Origin: an uncultured Rhodobacterales bacterium
GTDB taxonomy: Bacteria; Pseudomonadota; Alphaproteobacteria; Rhodobacterales; Rhodobacteraceae
Assembly (NCBI GenBank): GCA_937901055.1
Contig: CALCGO010000138.1
Coordinates: 1 to 15,216, forward strand
DNA: 15,216 nucleotides
Direction: 5' to 3'
The notes beneath the pieces are model-generated. The model ran no database searches. It was not told where the DNA came from and saw only the letters and a list, made by a program, of their open reading frames with translations. Each line of letters begins with the position of its first letter. Position 1 is the stretch's first letter. Both the position numbers and the translations under genes were made by a program. This document shows, piece after piece, positions 14,701-15,216 of this stretch.

Positions 14701-15216
14701 ACAATGGAGCATTGGGCATGCCGCGATGAGCCAGGCACTAAATCATGCATGTGGTTGCCAGCTCTATGGATTTCCATGCTTTGATCGCGACCCGGGCGTT
14801 GACGTTCTCATGTACGCTGCGACTTGCATGAATGACCGGTTTTTCCATACGACGCGGCACCGGCCTCAATCCGCTGACGCATTTTTCGTGCTGCGAGCGC
14901 GCGCAGCGAAGATTTGGCACTACCGCAATGGGCTCTAAACGGTCCTTTGCTGCGTTCTGCACCAATGACTGGTTCGGGAATGCGTACCGTTCGCTGCGGC
15001 GTGCCTGAACTCACACAACGCGGACAAAGAGTAAATTCGCTGCGTTTGCACCAAGGTCTGCAACATAGATTAACCGGTCGCATAGGCACCACCGGTTTTT
15101 CGATTTTACCAATCTCTGAGGAGATTTTCAGGTCAGGTTCGCTTCTCCGGCGGGTTGGAATGTTCACCCGGTCTCGCCGACTCCTTTCGGTACTGGCAGA
15201 TCGGACAAGGTCGCCG
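14701..15216. repeat. Non-coding region with degenerate short repeats, right copy
   Basis: No ORF has a convincing ribosome-binding site or known motif; the longest reading frame, on the minus strand, looks spurious. Internal degenerate repetition is visible. TTTGCTGCGTTCTGCACCAA begins at 14946, and TTCGCTGCGTTTGCACCAA begins at 15036, differing by one substitution and a one-base gap. TGAATGACCGGTTTTTCC (from 14829) resembles CCAATGACTGGTTCG (from 14961). TTCGCTGCGGC at 14990-15000 is identical to 3881-3891 in the left intergenic region. This appears to be repeat debris rather than an active element. Confidence 0.5.

Noticed and set aside
14808..15167. Minus-strand ORF of 119 codons at the right end
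   Set aside because: Cys/Arg/Ser-rich low-complexity translation over degenerate repeats, no recognisable domain and no good ribosome-binding site.
1..15216. CRISPR arrays, insertion sequences, toxin-antitoxin or defence genes
   Set aside because: No regularly spaced direct repeats, transposase, or recognisable defence protein seen on either strand.

Overview
The window looks like chromosomal DNA of a marine Rhodobacterales (Roseobacter-group) alphaproteobacterium. This is inferred from moderate GC, clear Shine-Dalgarno sites, and a betaine/TMAO-type ABC transporter of the style common in that group. No marker gene fixes the species.

Left block (1-3333), all on the + strand: the 3' end of a TVP38/TMEM64-family membrane protein, a mercuric-reductase-like FAD disulfide oxidoreductase, and a membrane sensor histidine kinase, closely spaced as one probable operon. 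A tRNA-Arg(ACG) follows. Next come about 0.93 kb with no convincing gene, holding degenerate short repeats (3334-4260).

Central and right block (4321-14700), all on the + strand: a self-contained metabolic island. An IclR-family regulator ends at its own intrinsic terminator. It is followed by a four-gene catabolic set: a membrane di-iron hydroxylase of the sterol desaturase/fatty-acid hydroxylase superfamily, a GMC (choline-dehydrogenase-like) flavoenzyme, an aldehyde dehydrogenase, and an enolase-superfamily (mandelate racemase type) enzyme. Then comes a three-gene betaine-type ABC importer (binding protein, ATPase, permease), a 42-codon ORF, and a strong intrinsic terminator.

The clearest non-genic signal is a shared operator. 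A 31-bp block with 24 identical positions and a near-palindromic core (GGAAACATATTTCC / GGAACCATAGTTCC) lies just upstream of the hydroxylase gene (5161-5191) and again just upstream of the transporter genes (10704-10734). Each copy sits 37-40 bp downstream of a TTGACA. The core resembles known IclR-type operators, so the local regulator probably controls catabolism and uptake as two transcription units answering one effector.

Working model (inference): a quaternary-ammonium or similar small zwitterionic compound is imported, hydroxylated, oxidised through alcohol and aldehyde to an acid, and then dehydrated or epimerised by the enolase-superfamily enzyme. I know of no characterised pathway with exactly this gene set. 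The exact substrate cannot be read from sequence. The last 0.5 kb (14701-15216) is non-coding and carries degenerate repeats related to those in the left intergenic region.
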